Source: Anniella stebbinsi
Taxonomy: Eukaryota > Chordata > Lepidosauria > Squamata > Anniellidae
Assembly: GCA_029215795.1 (NCBI GenBank)
Contig: JARDYH010000003.1
Coordinates: forward strand, 90,676,609 to 90,740,608
Length of the DNA stretch: 64,000 nt
Direction of reading: 5' to 3'
The notes beneath the pieces were generated by a model that was not told the origin of the DNA, made no database searches, and was given only the letters and a program-made list of their open reading frames with translations. Position numbers and translations under genes: made by a program. Below, piece after piece: positions 48,598 through 61,341 of the stretch; within the stretch, counting starts at the first letter, position 1, and every line of letters begins with the position of its first letter.

Positions 48598-49175
48598 CTT
48601 ACCTTTCTGGGACGCCAGCTCCCGTCCGGCGCCGGCGGCTACTACCAGCAGGCTTTGCGGCCTGCTCTAGAGTAGCCCTCCTCCCCTCCGTGCGCCCCTC
48701 CTCCCCTCCGCGCAAACTCCCTCTTTCCCTGGCTTGACTAGACCCTCACCTTACACAACCCGACAGATGAAATGGGGGAGGGGGAGGAGAAGAAGAAAAG
48801 GGGGGACGGATTATTTCACCGCCTCATTCCTAAGCCTGATGACAACGGCCAGTCTCCCCACACACACCGTAGCCCCCTTCTTCTGCTCTTCCCGACTCCA
48901 ATGCCTTCCCTCGCGATGGCCGCCCGTAAGAGCCTGAGGTGGCTTTCTCCCCACCCCGCCGCTCTCCCTTAGCCTAATCTGCCTGATGCACGCAGTGGGC
49001 CAATAAAAGACCCCCCACACACACACACACACCGGCCTCCCACTCAGCCCCACACCTGCCCCATATTAGCCTGGCTTCTACCATCGCCCATTTCACACAC
49101 GCGAATACCTCAGCCCGTCCCCGCTGGTAGTAGCCGCCGGCGCCGGATGGGAGCGGGCATCCCGGAAAGGTAAGG
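48598..49175. repeat. Inverted repeat inside the CpG island
   Basis: Left arm 48598-48650 and right arm 49123-49175 share GGCGCCGGCGGCTACTACCAG and flanking bases in opposite orientation with only a few mismatches. The spacer is about 470 bp. Confidence 0.8.
48603..48720 (-). promoter_or_regulatory. Putative non-coding exon 1 and core promoter of PPFIBP1
   Basis: On the minus strand, GC-rich sequence ends in AGAAAG|GTAAGG with GT at 48602-48601, a near-perfect donor inside the CpG island and in the right direction for PPFIBP1. The right boundary is arbitrary because no start site can be read from sequence. No TATA box is obvious, as is usual for such promoters. The exon has no ATG-led frame that joins exon 2, consistent with a 5'UTR exon. 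Assignment to PPFIBP1 rests on strand, order and absence of another gene. Confidence 0.5.
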
Positions 49176-49914
49176 AGGGGGTGCGCGGAGAGGAGGTGGG
49201 GGCGCGCGGAGGGGAGGAGGGGGGCCCTTACCTTTCCAGGACGTCCGTCGGGCGCGCGGAGGGGAGGAGGGGGGCGCTCTCTACAAACGAAGCATTTTTC
49301 TTCCTCCTTCCTTGCCACTGGTTGAGGGACTAGCGTGGTAGGAGCAGTCTGCCTTTTATCCTACCCCGCTAAATGTCTTCACCACTAAGCCAGTGTGAGC
49401 GGGGAAAGTAGCCCTACTTTTTTTCTCCTACTCCCAAGGTGTGCGTTCTCTATGTTCCTGTGATGAAGTGAGTCTCCCTGTGACAGACATTGAGTGTCAC
49501 TGCTCTTCAGACCTCAGAGTACCCCTACTATGGTCCTGCAAACTGAATGCATGACACATGTGTATGCATACCAGCAACATTGGGGCGGTGTGCATATGCA
49601 TCCCAGAAAAGCCAAATAGAGAAAAAATAGCAGCTGTGATTGACCAGGGACAGGTACTAGAAGACAAGCACTGTCCCTGATAAATAGGAATAATTGCACT
49701 GTTTTATGTTTACATGTTTGATGACAAACAGCCTTATGTTTATAAGTGACAGTTTTCCTGCTAAGTACCTGCAAGTCATAAGCATTTGAATTAAAATTAC
49801 CATATGCTGATGTTTTTTTAATTTTTATTTGGTGTGCATTGGAAGAGGGGTAGTGTTATACGGCGAATATATCCCAAACTCTATATTTTAACTGGAAAAG
49901 TTATTTTCTTGTAG

Positions 49915-50043
49915 CACAGCCTTACCCAGCCTGGTGATCTCCAGATGTTTTGGACTTCACCTCCCATCCAGCATGGTCAATGGTCAGGAATGCCGGGTGC
50001 AGTCATGCAAAACATCTGGACGGGATCAGATTGGAGAAGGCTG
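49915..50043. mobile_element. CCAGATGTTTTGG MITE, copy 2
   Basis: GCCTTACCCAGCCTGGTGAT, CTCCAGATGTTTTGGAC, inverted as AAACATCTGGACGGGATCAG and GGAGAAGGCTG. Confidence 0.8.
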
Positions 50044-50157
50044 TTGGAACAGAACATGCCCCATGTATTAAATGCTACCAACATTTCAACAGCTATCAGC
50101 ATTTTGTAGCTACAGAAATTGTGCTTACAATTCATATCATGCAAATTGAGACTAGTT

Positions 50158-50258
50158 TATTGCAAATTTTTATCTGTATGCCGCCCTGAGATCCCAGTAA
50201 TATAGGGCGGGATACAACTGTTTTAATAAATAAAATAAATGAATAAATAAATTATATT
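50158..50258 (+). mobile_element. LINE 3' end, short
   Basis: TGTATGCCGCCCTGAGATCC, TAGGGCGGGATACAACTG and (AATA)n: the 'CCGCCC...GGGCGG' 3'UTR hairpin and tail of a CR1/L2-group element. Confidence 0.7.
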
Positions 50259-52100
50259 CCATTTTTCTAATTATGAACATTTTTCAGATTTCAGAACTCA
50301 AATGAAATTAATCAAGCATAATCTATAACTACTGAAATATACGATACACAGACTCAACGATTATTAAAATGAAGATTTATTTTTGTAAGAGGATTTATGC
50401 GCAGAAACTTATTTTTTTCAGACTGAAGCTGGAAAAAATATTCACCAAGAAAACTCATTCTGGTCAAAATTATGCAAAATGTTTTGCATAAATATTTTGA
50501 ATGTGCATATTTTTAGTTAGAAATCTAATGCTGCAGCAAGGTGGAATTTAGCAGCAAAAGCAGAAGTATGACAAATAATTGAATATATAGTTAGTTGAAA
50601 GTGACTGGAAGCTCTTATGGGGAAATAACACTTAGGCTTAGTGGGCAGAAAATCTCCGCTCCTGAATACCTGAGTTTCCCACAGATACAATCTTCATGTT
50701 TAAAATAAACATGCCTGGTACCATCACGGCTAGACATTTTTTAAAAAACAAAAACTCAAGGTTCTTCTGATCACATGCCAACCCCAAGCTTTCCCTCCAG
50801 GTACCAAATTCCACATACATAGCACATTCCTCCTCTAGATACTATAAAAACAATAGGATATTCAACAGGATAGCATCAGGGTATTATTCATAGTTTGTCT
50901 GTGGATTTAAACTCAACTGTTGCCATGGGGTGTTCAAGTCTTAAAAGAAAAAAACAAACAGAATCTTAGGATTCCAAAACTGCTGGAGGAAGTGGGGTAT
51001 CATTCTCTGTCAACAGGACAGAACTGAATTGTATTGCAAGCTTGGAAGTGTATGAACTTCGACTACAGATTGTGTTTGGGTTCATGAGAGGTATAAACTT
51101 GGTAAATTTTAGACAAAACTGAACTCCAATTAATTTCTCATATATCCGTAGGGACAGACTCTATCAATCTTCAGTCTTTTTGTTGCTTGCCTGATACTGC
51201 AAAGACAGAGATGGATGTTAATCACCTAGCAAGCTGCAAACTTGGTGGCTAACAGCTTGTGGAGATGTGGCGGCCTCCCTGCCATTTAAAGTGACACTTC
51301 TTATCCTATTTAGGGTCTGGGTTGGATCCAAGGTTTCCCTTCATCTGTCCTGTGATGTGGAGAAGTTAATTTTCCACTGCTTTATTTTTCTGCAGAAATT
51401 TTCCCATTTCATAAATTCAGTAGTAACAATAAATGGATGTCAATTGCAAATACAATGTTAGGCAAGCTTAACAGTTTCAAAGTTGTAAATGAGTGGTTGT
51501 CAGCATAACATGCACATTTGTTTGGGTTGCTAAAATGCATTAGTGCATCAACAGTTTTCAGAATTTTGGAGGTTTTTCCCTTAAATTTAAACAATGTAAG
51601 GGAAGTATGTACTATTGGGCAGTATCCTATTTTGTTTGTTCACAAGAAGGATTTACGCTAGTGAAATGGGGCGGTTCTAAAAGCAACTCAAAATTAGCAA
51701 AAGTGCTCATTTCCATAACAGGGCAGGTCAGCAGGACTCACAGACAGGTGCTCAGCCGACTTGTCCCAATCCAGAAATGAATGTTTCCACTAGTTTCCGG
51801 GGTTACGTTAACTCCCTGTTGCATAAGCTCTCAGTTCTGCTGACTGAACACAATCAGCAGGAATGCACGGGCCCTCTTGGATACTGACTGCTGCCTTTAA
51901 ATTTTTCAAGTACTCAAAAACAATTTCTATATGATATAACATCACATTAAGTGTGCTTTAATACCCCCGCCCCTCAAATATTTCAGGTCAAATACCTGTG
52001 GTGAATTGGGACTAAACATTAACCTGGTACACTTTTTTTAATACCTTTGCTGTTTACTAAATACAAGTAAAATAAACATGCTAAATTAGATTGCTCTATA

Positions 52101-52229
52101 GGCAACTTGTGACCGTCCAGATGTTTTGGAATACAATTCCCATCAGCCCTAGCCTCCAAAGCCAATGGTGAGGGATGATGGAGATTGTGGTCCTCTAGAT
52201 GTTTTGGCCTACAAGTTGTACAATCCTGA
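52101..52229. mobile_element. CCAGATGTTTTGG MITE, copy 3
   Basis: GGCAACTTGTGACCGTCCAG ATGTTTTGG, inverted as CCTCTAGATGTTTTGGCC.. in opposite half; inside CCAATGGTGAGGGATGATGG. Confidence 0.7.
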
Positions 52230-53162
52230 TCTAAGACCTCAGAAACTTTTCCAATGCAAACTGAAATTTTCTGATGCAGATTAACTTAATATGCAAATTA
52301 ATCAAATATGCATAGGAAATTTCCCCCAGAAAATTTTCCAATTCATTTTTTTCCATAAAAGGCACTACCTCCAACAGAGGAAGACTTCTAAACTACTTGA
52401 AAATAACAAAATAACATATACTCCCTTCTCCAAATCACCTGCTCTCTAGGTTAACCATTTGCATGCCACCTAGCCTCTCTTTCTGAATCTTTATCATTTC
52501 TTCCATATCATACATATATGGTTATGTAACAGGATTTTTCCCACCAGCAAACGTGTCTCAGAAATGTAACGAGAATAAACCAAAAGCAGAATTTAACTGT
52601 CACAACGTATTAGGACAGATCTGTATATAGACACCAAGATAATATTAGTTACCCATTACTACACACTTGTAGCCTTCGCTAGAACTCCTACTGTTCTGCA
52701 TGTGTGTGGAAAGGCTACTGTCATGGTGAATTCACACATGGGCCTTTGGAATCTATAAATGTGAAGTGAAGTGAAAGGTCACACACAAGTTTACTGGCCT
52801 GAAGCCATTCTACCTTGCTGCGATCCTGTCAGATCTCACCAAGGCAAGAAACATTCGTTTAAAGTCTGGTTTGAATGAGAAACCTTCAACACTGTTGCTG
52901 TGGATACAGACAAAATGGCTGCTGTGCCTAGGGCACCTCCATTGGTTTTCCACTTGTTTTGATTTTTGAAATACCCAGCATTAAAAATATTCCACAGACA
53001 TGTTGTAATAGAGATTCAAGCTACCCAAATGGGTGGGGTGGGATTTTCCCTCAATAAATATTTCATTTGGTGAGATTTCCCTTTGCTCCAGATATCCTCA
53101 ATGACTATTCTGTCATTTACACACACAATGGCCTCTTCCAGCACTCCTGACCGGGCCTAATA

Positions 53163-53165
<3 letters not shown>

Positions 53166-53195
<30 letters not shown>
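53166..53195. repeat. (CA)n microsatellite
   Basis: About 30 bases of CA. Confidence 0.97.
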
Positions 53196-53198
<3 letters not shown>

Positions 53199-54422
53199 GA
53201 GATCTCCTACACAGGAGCATCTGTTTGAAGTTTGGGGGGGAGGGAATAGGAACCGAAGCAAAAATCTGTGATTCTACTCAGATGGACAACTAGCTTAGCA
53301 CTCTTAAAGATACTGAGCCTGGTGGAACAAACTGCCATGTGGACAGAAAACAAACGACTCTTGTGAACCAAAACTGAGAAAATGGAAAAGAAATATAAGG
53401 GTCGTCCAAGAAAATGGCACACAAGACCAAAGGAGATATAAAGACATTCCATTGTGCATGGGAGGGGAAACTGCAACCCATGGAGGTTCTCCATCTGGCC
53501 CACTGAGCTTCCTTGGATTCCTTCCAAGCTCCACCCTTGGAGCAATCCGCAATGTTATTTCCAATTTGAGATCGGAAATAACCGTAGTGATTCCCTTGTG
53601 CACTGTTCTTCCTCCCACTATGGCATAGTGAATCCTGATCGATCTCACTGGGACCCAAAGTTGTTACTAGAAACTTGATGAGAAAAGGAAAGAAGGTGAC
53701 AAGGGATTCCACATATTCCAGGCAGGCAAGCAGGCAATATTTGGCCAAAGCAAGGATGGGATGCTAGGTTTGGAATGAGTCAGATCTAAAATAATAACAA
53801 CAATAACCTTTAAAAAATTACGGTGGCCAAAAACAAAAGAGGACCAAGCACATGTCTGAAAGAGCCATGAATTCTAGAATTGCTTCTAAATGTGTATCAT
53901 TGTCAAGACTAGCCTTAGTATTACGTACAGTGAGGCAGCTGACTTAGGCAGTATATTTTTAGGCAACATTAATAGTTGGTAAAATGTCTGTATTTAAGTA
54001 TTATACACATAAATACTATTTGTATTTTGCTACTTTAAGCCCCAAAATGTCTTGCTCAATCCTGGTCAATGGGCCTTCATTTATCAAAAACGTTGTCTCT
54101 TGGTATAGGAACAATTATGCATGAGCATAATTTTTGAGTACACAGATGCAGGAGGAACTCAATAGTTTACTGCAAGGAGCAGAGATCTAAAATAGTGAGT
54201 ATGAAGCTGCACAACCAGGATTTTCTGTAAACAAGGACTGTTCAACAGTTACAATGTTATCAACCTCTGAAATATCTACTGGTAATATTCGATTGTCTAA
54301 GCATGCTCATTTTGGGGCTTTCCATTTCTCCCTGCTCCTCACATGTACTCAGAGAAAGTTTTGGAAATACTACAGTTCTATTGCTAGATAAATGCTTGAG
54401 GGAATGCAGGATAATTTTCATA

Positions 54423-54700
54423 GCATCATAGAATAGTAGAGTTGGAAGGGGCATATAAGGCCATCGAGTCCAACCCCCTGCTCAATGCACGAATCTACCT
54501 TAAAGCAAACCTGACAGAAGACTGTCTAGCTGCCTCTTGAATGGCTCTAGTGTGGGAGAACCCACGACCTCCCTAATTAATTGGTTCCATTGTTGTACTG
54601 CTCTAACAGTCAGGAAGTTTTTCCTGATGTCCAGCTGGAATCTGGCTTCCTGTAACTTGAGCCCATTATTCCATATCCTGCAGTAGCTGACGATAGCAGT
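54423..54700 (-). mobile_element. CR1 LINE 3' end
   Basis: GCATCATAGAATAGTAGAGT, CCAACCCCCTGCTCAATGCA, AGGAAGTTTTTCCTGATGTC, TTGAGCCCATTATTCC: reversed CR1 3' end with its ATTCTATGAT tail on the left. Confidence 0.85.
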
Positions 54701-55284
54701 CTTTCACTTTTATGTGAATAACATCTGGATACCCCAATAGTAGTAGGCAATGTGATCAAAACTCAACCAAAAGTTAACTGCATTTAAATACTACAGCTGA
54801 AGTTTTAGGAAAATACCTATTTGCAGAGCAAGCAGCACTGTATTTAGCCTCCCTTTTTTTCTTTTTTCTTTTTAGAAGAAAAAATCTTAAGAACAACATT
54901 TCAAAATGGCTAAAGATTACATTCTGTGAACCAAATCACTACTGGAGTAATGAAACTCCCTCTGTAAAAAGATATTTAATCTGTTTGGCAAAAATGGACT
55001 GAGGGCGTAGGAGTGGAAATTGCTTCAAGAATAACTTGAACTTGCTTCTTAAAATTTGTTTGGAATGTTTCCCATACAGTTCTACAAACAGCATGTCTTT
55101 ACGTCTTTCCCAAGCTGTTGCATTTGATGTGAGTTCTGGCAACTGCATTGCATCATGAAGTTTCCAGTCTGGGGCATGCTCAGTTGTAAAAGGAGAGGCA
55201 TGTGGTGGAGGGGGAGAGAGAGATGAATGTTCTAAAAATGTAAAACCTAACCACTCAGCTTCAGGTGCCTAATTGAAGTATTAA

Positions 55285-55350
55285 GGCTGCAATCTTATGC
55301 ACACATACATGGATATAAGGACCTCTGAACACACATAGGATCAGGCTCTA
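55285..55350. repeat. Short MITE, degenerate half-copy
   Basis: AAGGCTGCAATCTTATGCAC ACATA; same end as 5492 reversed. Confidence 0.4.
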
Positions 55351-55707
55351 CGATTTATTTCTGTCCTATGTTTGGACAGGGCAATATTCAATGGCAAATT
55401 TGTGACTATTTACTTGCCAGCAAAGATTAGAAATCTGATAATGTAGCCTGAGTTTGGAATGTCATCCCCAGGCACACTGGTTAGACACCGACATTATTTC
55501 TTAAGGGCCAATTACAAATGTTGTTACACCCAAGCTTTTGACAGCATTTTATTTCCAATCTGTAATGGATTTTAAGATGTAATGTTAGTATGAAAGATCA
55601 ACAAGAGGATATTACCTATTTGCATTCAGATACTCTCACGCTTTAAAAGAACACATGAGAGGGCCCTGACGTCATACTGCATAGCCTAGCCACATTTTGC
55701 AGCCATT

Positions 55708-55752
55708 AGCAAGATCCAGACGGAGAGGCGGGTAAGAAATAAATTGTTGTTG

Positions 55753-55787
<35 letters not shown>
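55708..55787 (+). mobile_element. Group A LINE tail only
   Basis: CCAGACGGAGAGGCGGGTAA GAAATAAATTG and (TTG/ATT)n to 55787; everything upstream is lost. Confidence 0.75.
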
Positions 55788-56189
55788 CAGAACTTCTCCA
55801 TGCAAGGGGGGGGGAATCTCATTCTCCCTGGACACCGTCCCCCCACACTTCACATGAAGGAGCTCTATGTATGTGCCCTCAATGCATCTGAACGCACTGC
55901 CAGCTGGGAAATGACTGACCATGACTGAATCGGGGCAGGGGCCACAGCCCTCTCACAAGTCTAGTGAATGCATGGAAGGAGTTTATGTTCACTCCTTCTT
56001 TATAACCGGCCAATCTTGGTGGAAAACATGGGTACCAATGTTTTAGATTAAAACTTTTTAAATAAATACAAGACAATGCCTTTTATTTGGGATAATTTAT
56101 GTTGATGAAAATATTTCCATTTTCACAGGGCTGTTTCCCCCACCCCCCAAAACGAAGCATGTTCCATTTGGACTGAATGGCTGTGCAGC

Positions 56190-56582
56190 TGAAACACTTA
56201 CACTACGTTCAACATCTAAGGCCCTCCTCCGAGTGCCTACTCCGAGGGAAGCTTGGAGGTTGGCAACAAGGGAGAGGGCCTTCTCTGTGGTGGCCCCCCA
56301 ATTGTGGAACAATCTCCCTGACGAGGCCCGCCTGGCGCCAACATCGTTGTCTTTTCGGGCGCCAGGTCAAGACTTTCCTCTTCTCTCAGGCATTTAGCAA
56401 TATCTGAGGAGCCTGGTTTTGTTTTATTTTTAGGTTTATAGCTTTTTACAGTAGTTTTAAATGTATGTGTATATTATGTGTATATTGTATGTCTTTGCTG
56501 TTTTAATCTTATGTAAACTGCCCAGAGAGCTTCGGCTATGGGGCAGTATACAAATATAATAAAATAAATAAATAAAATAAAT
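56190..56582 (+). mobile_element. Group B LINE 3' end, second copy
   Basis: The reading VVAPQLWNNLPDEARLAP is preserved, then an extra base after TTTTCGG breaks the frame before GCCAGGTCAAGACTTTCC. 3'UTR CTGCCCAGAGAGCTTCGGCT and (AAATA)n tail. About 90 % similar by eye to 10849-11297. Confidence 0.85.
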
Positions 56583-57768
56583 CTGTCTTGCCAGCAGACA
56601 TTGGTCTAGTGAAAGACTTGCAAAAAAACCCCCAGAAAAAAACAGGTGGAGGCCGCACAATATGAGACACCATTAATGTTCCATGTTTATTTCTTATTCT
56701 TAACAATCCATACTGACACTCCTAAAAAACTGCAACTCAGACAAAGCAAATAATTTAAAATAATCTAATCCAAGACTTGTTCAAGGAATCGCTATTTAAG
56801 AAAGTATTCCCTTTCCTTCTTTTTTTTGTTTTTACTGCTTTTGTGAACTTAAACCTGACTTTCATTACAAGCAATGCAGATTAAATTAGCAGAAAATGTT
56901 TACAAATGAAAAGAGTATGGTATTACAAGTTGGAAATGTGGAGTCAATAATGACCGTCATCTGCTAGCTCTGTCTTGAGGAGTCCCTCCTATCCCTTAGG
57001 CAAATCAGTTAACATTTCTGCTCAGTCAGAACTTACTACTATGCAATTTACTTGTTGTGATTAATTACTTAATGGTGGCTGAGCATTTTGAAGATGCAAA
57101 TTTCCAGGCAGGTAGCAAATACTATTAGTTGATGATTAAATATCTTCTCTCACATTTCCCTTGGAATGCCTGGGGGTGGGGAACATAAATAGAGCTTTCT
57201 TTCTTCTTCTAAGTGGTACATTTAACAACAGAGTAGTACACAATCATTGTCTAGCTCAAGATTTTATGGGATTATGCACTGAAGGTTCAGGGGGTGGAGA
57301 AATCCTCATATCACCCAAATGGAATTCCGCTGCCAGGAAAAAAATTGTGTAAATGCACAGAGATGCATCTGTCACAGTCAAGAGAAGAAACAGCTATCTG
57401 ACAAGAATACAGCAACACAGAGACATTATTTTCATTTTTTGATATGAAGACACTACTGGTATGGTCCATATGAAACCAACAGATATGTGAGACATCCAGC
57501 TGTACACTATGAGAAACAGAGGCCTAGTCACTAGACTAAATGACCCTGCAAGGCTCTCTGAATCTTCAAATAGCAATGCCTAGTCACAATTGTTATCAGA
57601 TGCTCTGTGCATGCTAAAACTGCCTATATATTCTCATGCTTTCTTCCTAGTTTCCAATGAAAGCTTTATTTTAAAAACAGACAAGCAAGCTATTTGTTGA
57701 AGCAATAGGATCCCCAATTTTACTACAAAGCTTCACATCAAAATTATTTTACAAAGTCAAACCATACA

Positions 57769-57873
57769 GCCTCCCTCAACATGATACCCTCCAGATGTTT
57801 TGGAGTACCCTGACCATTGGCCATGCTGTCTGGGATTGAAGGGGATTGAGGTTCAATATACTGGGAGGGTTCT
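57769..57873. mobile_element. CCAGATGTTTTGG MITE, copy 4 (internally deleted)
   Basis: GCCTCCCTCAACATGATACC, CTCCAGATGTTTTGGAGTAC, CTGACCATTGGCCATGCTG; the right half is shortened. Confidence 0.65.
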
Positions 57874-57984
57874 GGAGCTGCAGTGGTTCTCGACTTTGGA
57901 AGTTTGATTGAACTCAGTAGGCCTAACTTTCAAGTGAATGTGCATGGGATTGAAACAGGGCGGGAGTGCTTGCTGTCAGAGATT

Positions 57985-58052
57985 GATTGGCTGGAGGTGC
58001 AGGGATTAACTCTTAGAACTTCCGCATACAGATCATATGCTCTGCCACTGAC
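57985..58052 (-). repeat. tRNA-derived SINE fragment
   Basis: Reverse strand GTCAGTGGCAGAGCATATGA (A-box side) and AGAGTTAATCCCTGCACC (B-box side); same family as 33057-33245. Confidence 0.6.
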
Positions 58053-61000
58053 CAGCATTATGTCCAGAAAAGCAACCTTGTTTTAGTCAATAAACACTCT
58101 TCTGATAGCATGTAAGATTAGATCATTAATTATGGAGCTAAACTGGGAAAAGGTCCCACAGACTAATACAATGTCATTCTACTCATTTGTGCAAATCAAC
58201 CATTTAAAACAGTACCGATCTTTTCTATATGGATATCCTGGATTTTTGTTCTAGCCTCAATAGACCTGGGTACTTCTGAATATTGCAGAGCTCAAGTTAA
58301 AAACACTGCTTTCATTCATAGCAAGAAAACCATATTCAACCCGCTCAGCTATTCATCTTTTTTTCCACAATAAGGAAAAAGGGAACAGAAAGTTATTATG
58401 ATGCAACACAATAACGAAGCACATTAAAATATTAGTGGTTATTAGTAACCACTGGTGACATTTACAATTAAACAGTAAGTCCTGGAAGGTATGCCCCATT
58501 TATGGTATTTACTATAGTTTTCTATAAGCATAGAGGCTATCTGGAGATAAACAGCTCATGACATGGTAAAACTGCTCCTGGACGGTACCACTTTAGACTA
58601 CAGTTGAGTGACTGCATAACTGAAAGCTTCTCCACTATAAAAAAAAATCCCCCTAGGCTAGAACACGGCCTGTTATCCAGCTTTTATATACAGAGTTTTG
58701 TTTGTTTTAATAGAGGAAAATCAATCAATCATGCAATCAACTACCTGCAACCTGAAGTGATACAATCCAGAAATAGTTTACTACACAATGAGCTATTTAT
58801 TACTAAGAGACACAGACCATCATTTCCTACATTGACCAGGGAGTCAGACTAGATGGACTAAAAATTCCCCTCTAACTACCTAGTACCATGAACATAGATT
58901 GTTTTGGAGCAGGATTTGGGTCTATGGTGCTACTTTCCAGCATGCCAACCTAGTCAAAGCTCACTTGCAAAATTCAATCCATTGGATGCACTCAAATTTA
59001 ACTCTTGCCCACTGGCGAACTTTAATGCCGATCTTAGAAAGGTAAACCAGCTACTTTGTGCATACTAGTTTAAAACTGGTGAGGGGCAACCACAAGTGGA
59101 CCTAGGATCTTAAATAAAGTTTGGGAACACCTCTTCCAGTAATCTATTTTCCATAATAGTTTTGTGGAAATACAATACAATAGGGATCCAGTTTGTAGTA
59201 TAAGAATAATGGAAGCCTTATTTGAATTAAATGGAAATCTAGTAAGGTCAACATGGTGACTCCTTTGCTTCTTCCTTTTGTACATGACTTTCTCTAGGCC
59301 TTTCTACGAGTATATGTATAACTTCCAAATTCTGCTTAGGCAAAAACAAAGAAATAGAAACAAAACTTTCCAACCCTGGCAAATGTAAATGTATGGTCTA
59401 AATGTATGGCAATAGAGGTGTCAGATTGCTGTGTCTACTCTTCTTGGTTTAGGCTCAAACAGATTGGAAGGAGGAAATGAGGGTTCATAACTTCCATTAA
59501 GGATCCGGTACATAAACCACTGACAATGAAGATAAGGTATATTACTCTGTTTCCTGCTCCAATTGAGATGTGTTCTTGGTTGGGTTTTGAGGAAGTCCTC
59601 TGTATACAGCGTAATCTTTTATACAGTATTGTAACTTTCTTAATGACTACTTGGGCCTGATGTATACATTCCCATTGCAATGTTGTTACTGCTTCCACAT
59701 GGTCCAGGCCCACATTTAGCATCTGTAAACGGGAATCATGTGAGACAGATGGATAACATGGCATCTTCCCATGCCATCCTGCACATCACCACACACTGTG
59801 CTCAGTCCACATGATCCCTGTTTACAGATATTGTCACTGTAAAATAGCATTACAGCACTTAGAACTAGTTCCTGTACTCCAGTTGCAATATGTGCATTGG
59901 ACCGAAATTATTTGAATATTGTTTCTAACACTAGTTTGGATTTCTTTCCCCCACCCCCTCATGCCCAGTATCAACTATTTCTATGGATCAAGTTGCCCTG
60001 AACCGCTGCATAGTTAGTTTTAGTGAATTTAAGTACTGTTTGTTCTTCTACCATGCATAGTCTGTTCTCTTCCCTCCCATCTCCTGTTGCATTTGTCGAC
60101 TCACTGACGTTTCTGAGAGTTGGTCAGCATCCCTATTTCATAAAGCATAATCCCCTCAATAGGGTATCCAGTGTTTCCCAAGAGGTGCTGCATACAGCCC
60201 CTGAATAGGAGTTGTAAACGGGTGCATATCTCTTTACATAAAAACAAAAGCGGAGATAGCCATACTAGTCCATCAGAAGGAAAAAAAAGTAAATTCAAAA
60301 TTCACAGTTGGTCAATACCTTAATTAAGAGCAACCAGAATTCCACACACAAAAAAATGTGCAAGCTTTTATGTTATCCAGAACCCTTCACCACACTAGAT
60401 AGAACAAAAAGGGGAAGGGGAAGAAGCAGCAGTCCAAAAATGTGACCAGATGTGCAGTTTAGGTCTGCAGTTTAGATAGGCTCAGTCTCAAAATGTATGT
60501 TGAAGACTGAAAGAATTAGTCGGCAGTAGGTGTTGCAAGTATCAGATTTAATTGAATGGGGCAAAAATTCAGCACATGAAACTACTTGGTAAGCACTACA
60601 TTGTCATCTATATCATCCTGTTAAATACTAAGGGCAAGTAGAGCCCCCCAAGCAGCAGATGAATGGTAAAATATGTTGCCTGAATTCACCCACATTTTTT
60701 TAGAATCTGCATTTCAGTAGGTTTCTCACCACCCAAAACTGTCCAAACCAGCTTTTTTGTTTTCATTTCAGATGGAGGAGGAGGAGATGCGAGTACATAC
60801 AAGAAAAAGAATAAATAATGCTAAATGAATCATCTGTACCAACCAACCATACTATTCAGTTTAGAAAGAGGTAATTATACCATAAGGCAAAAATTAAATG
60901 CTCTACAACCAGCCCCTAACCTTTTTCATTCTACCCTGCATTTCTGGATTTGCTTATTTTGCATTAGCCTACATTAAAAGATATAGGTAACCAGTTGTTT

Positions 61001-61139
61001 GGAATTGTCAGGCACTGGGGAACATTTTGAGACAAGCGAGGCCTATGTACACCTCTGGCAGCTGCATCGCAAAAAAAAAATTTGTAGAGCAGGAAAAAGT
61101 AGAAACAAAGGTAATAAAATTATCAATGGACTAGAGCAA

Positions 61140-61302
61140 ATTCCCTACACAGAAAGGTAACAATGGTTGGAGCTTTTTAGTTTAGAAAGAAAGGGCCAGT
61201 ATGGGGTGGACATGATACAGGTGTATAAAATCATGCATGTTGTAGAGAAATACATTTTTCTCTCCCTCATATAATGCTAGAACCTAGGGCCATCCCAGGA
61301 AA

Positions 61303-61341
<39 letters not shown>

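Larger units (their letters stand above)
24687..48602 (-). other. Long intron between CpG island and start-codon exon
   Basis: About 23.9 kb if the CpG-island donor is exon 1. The elements I can name are listed separately. Stretches 24900-26050, 26900-29880, 31170-32810, 33250-34660, 36100-37000, 37120-39240, 40140-42290, 43050-44370 and 46360-47580 hold no exon or repeat that I can support; alternative 5'UTR exons could hide there. Confidence 0.5.
1..48603 (-). other. PPFIBP1: PPFIBP1 (liprin-beta-1) gene, 5' part, continuing past the left edge
   Basis: Gene-level entry. Liprin-beta-1 is a cytoplasmic scaffold of the liprin family: an N-terminal coiled coil for self-association and partner binding, then three SAM domains that bind liprin-alpha. 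It is linked in the literature to cortical adhesion and microtubule-anchoring complexes. Ten coding exons (24652 down to 1528) join in frame to about 333 residues, all in the coiled-coil half. All introns read GT...AG. Exons 4 to 8 are multiples of three with phase 0 at both ends, the microexon is phase 1-1, and the chain has no stop. The SAM exons are outside the window. The right end (48603) assumes that the CpG-island donor belongs to exon 1; that link is inferred. The identity of the coding exons is close to certain. Confidence 0.93.
48560..49340. promoter_or_regulatory. CpG island with duplicated and inverted donor modules
   Basis: Dense CpG and G/C-tract block (GGCGCCGG, GCGCGCGG, runs of GGGGAGGAGG), sharply different from the AT-rich surroundings. 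A module of about 53 bp at 48598-48650 recurs inverted at 49123-49175, and the donor end recurs a third time at 49225-49260 in the first orientation. Each copy carries AAAGGTAAGG: two donors face left (48603, 49232) and one faces right (exon end 49169). A short CA run sits inside (49016-49033). Most likely a promoter CpG island, possibly bidirectional. Confidence 0.75.

Noticed and set aside
48811..49318. Frames of 60-114 codons in the CpG island
   Set aside because: Proline/arginine-rich products of GC-rich repeats (RPPPPLRAP and the like); best explained as promoter DNA.
53290..53748. Longest open frame in the window (152 codons, minus strand)
   Set aside because: No recognisable domain, overlapping frames on both strands, no exon-like borders; consistent with chance in a stretch with few TA-rich stops.
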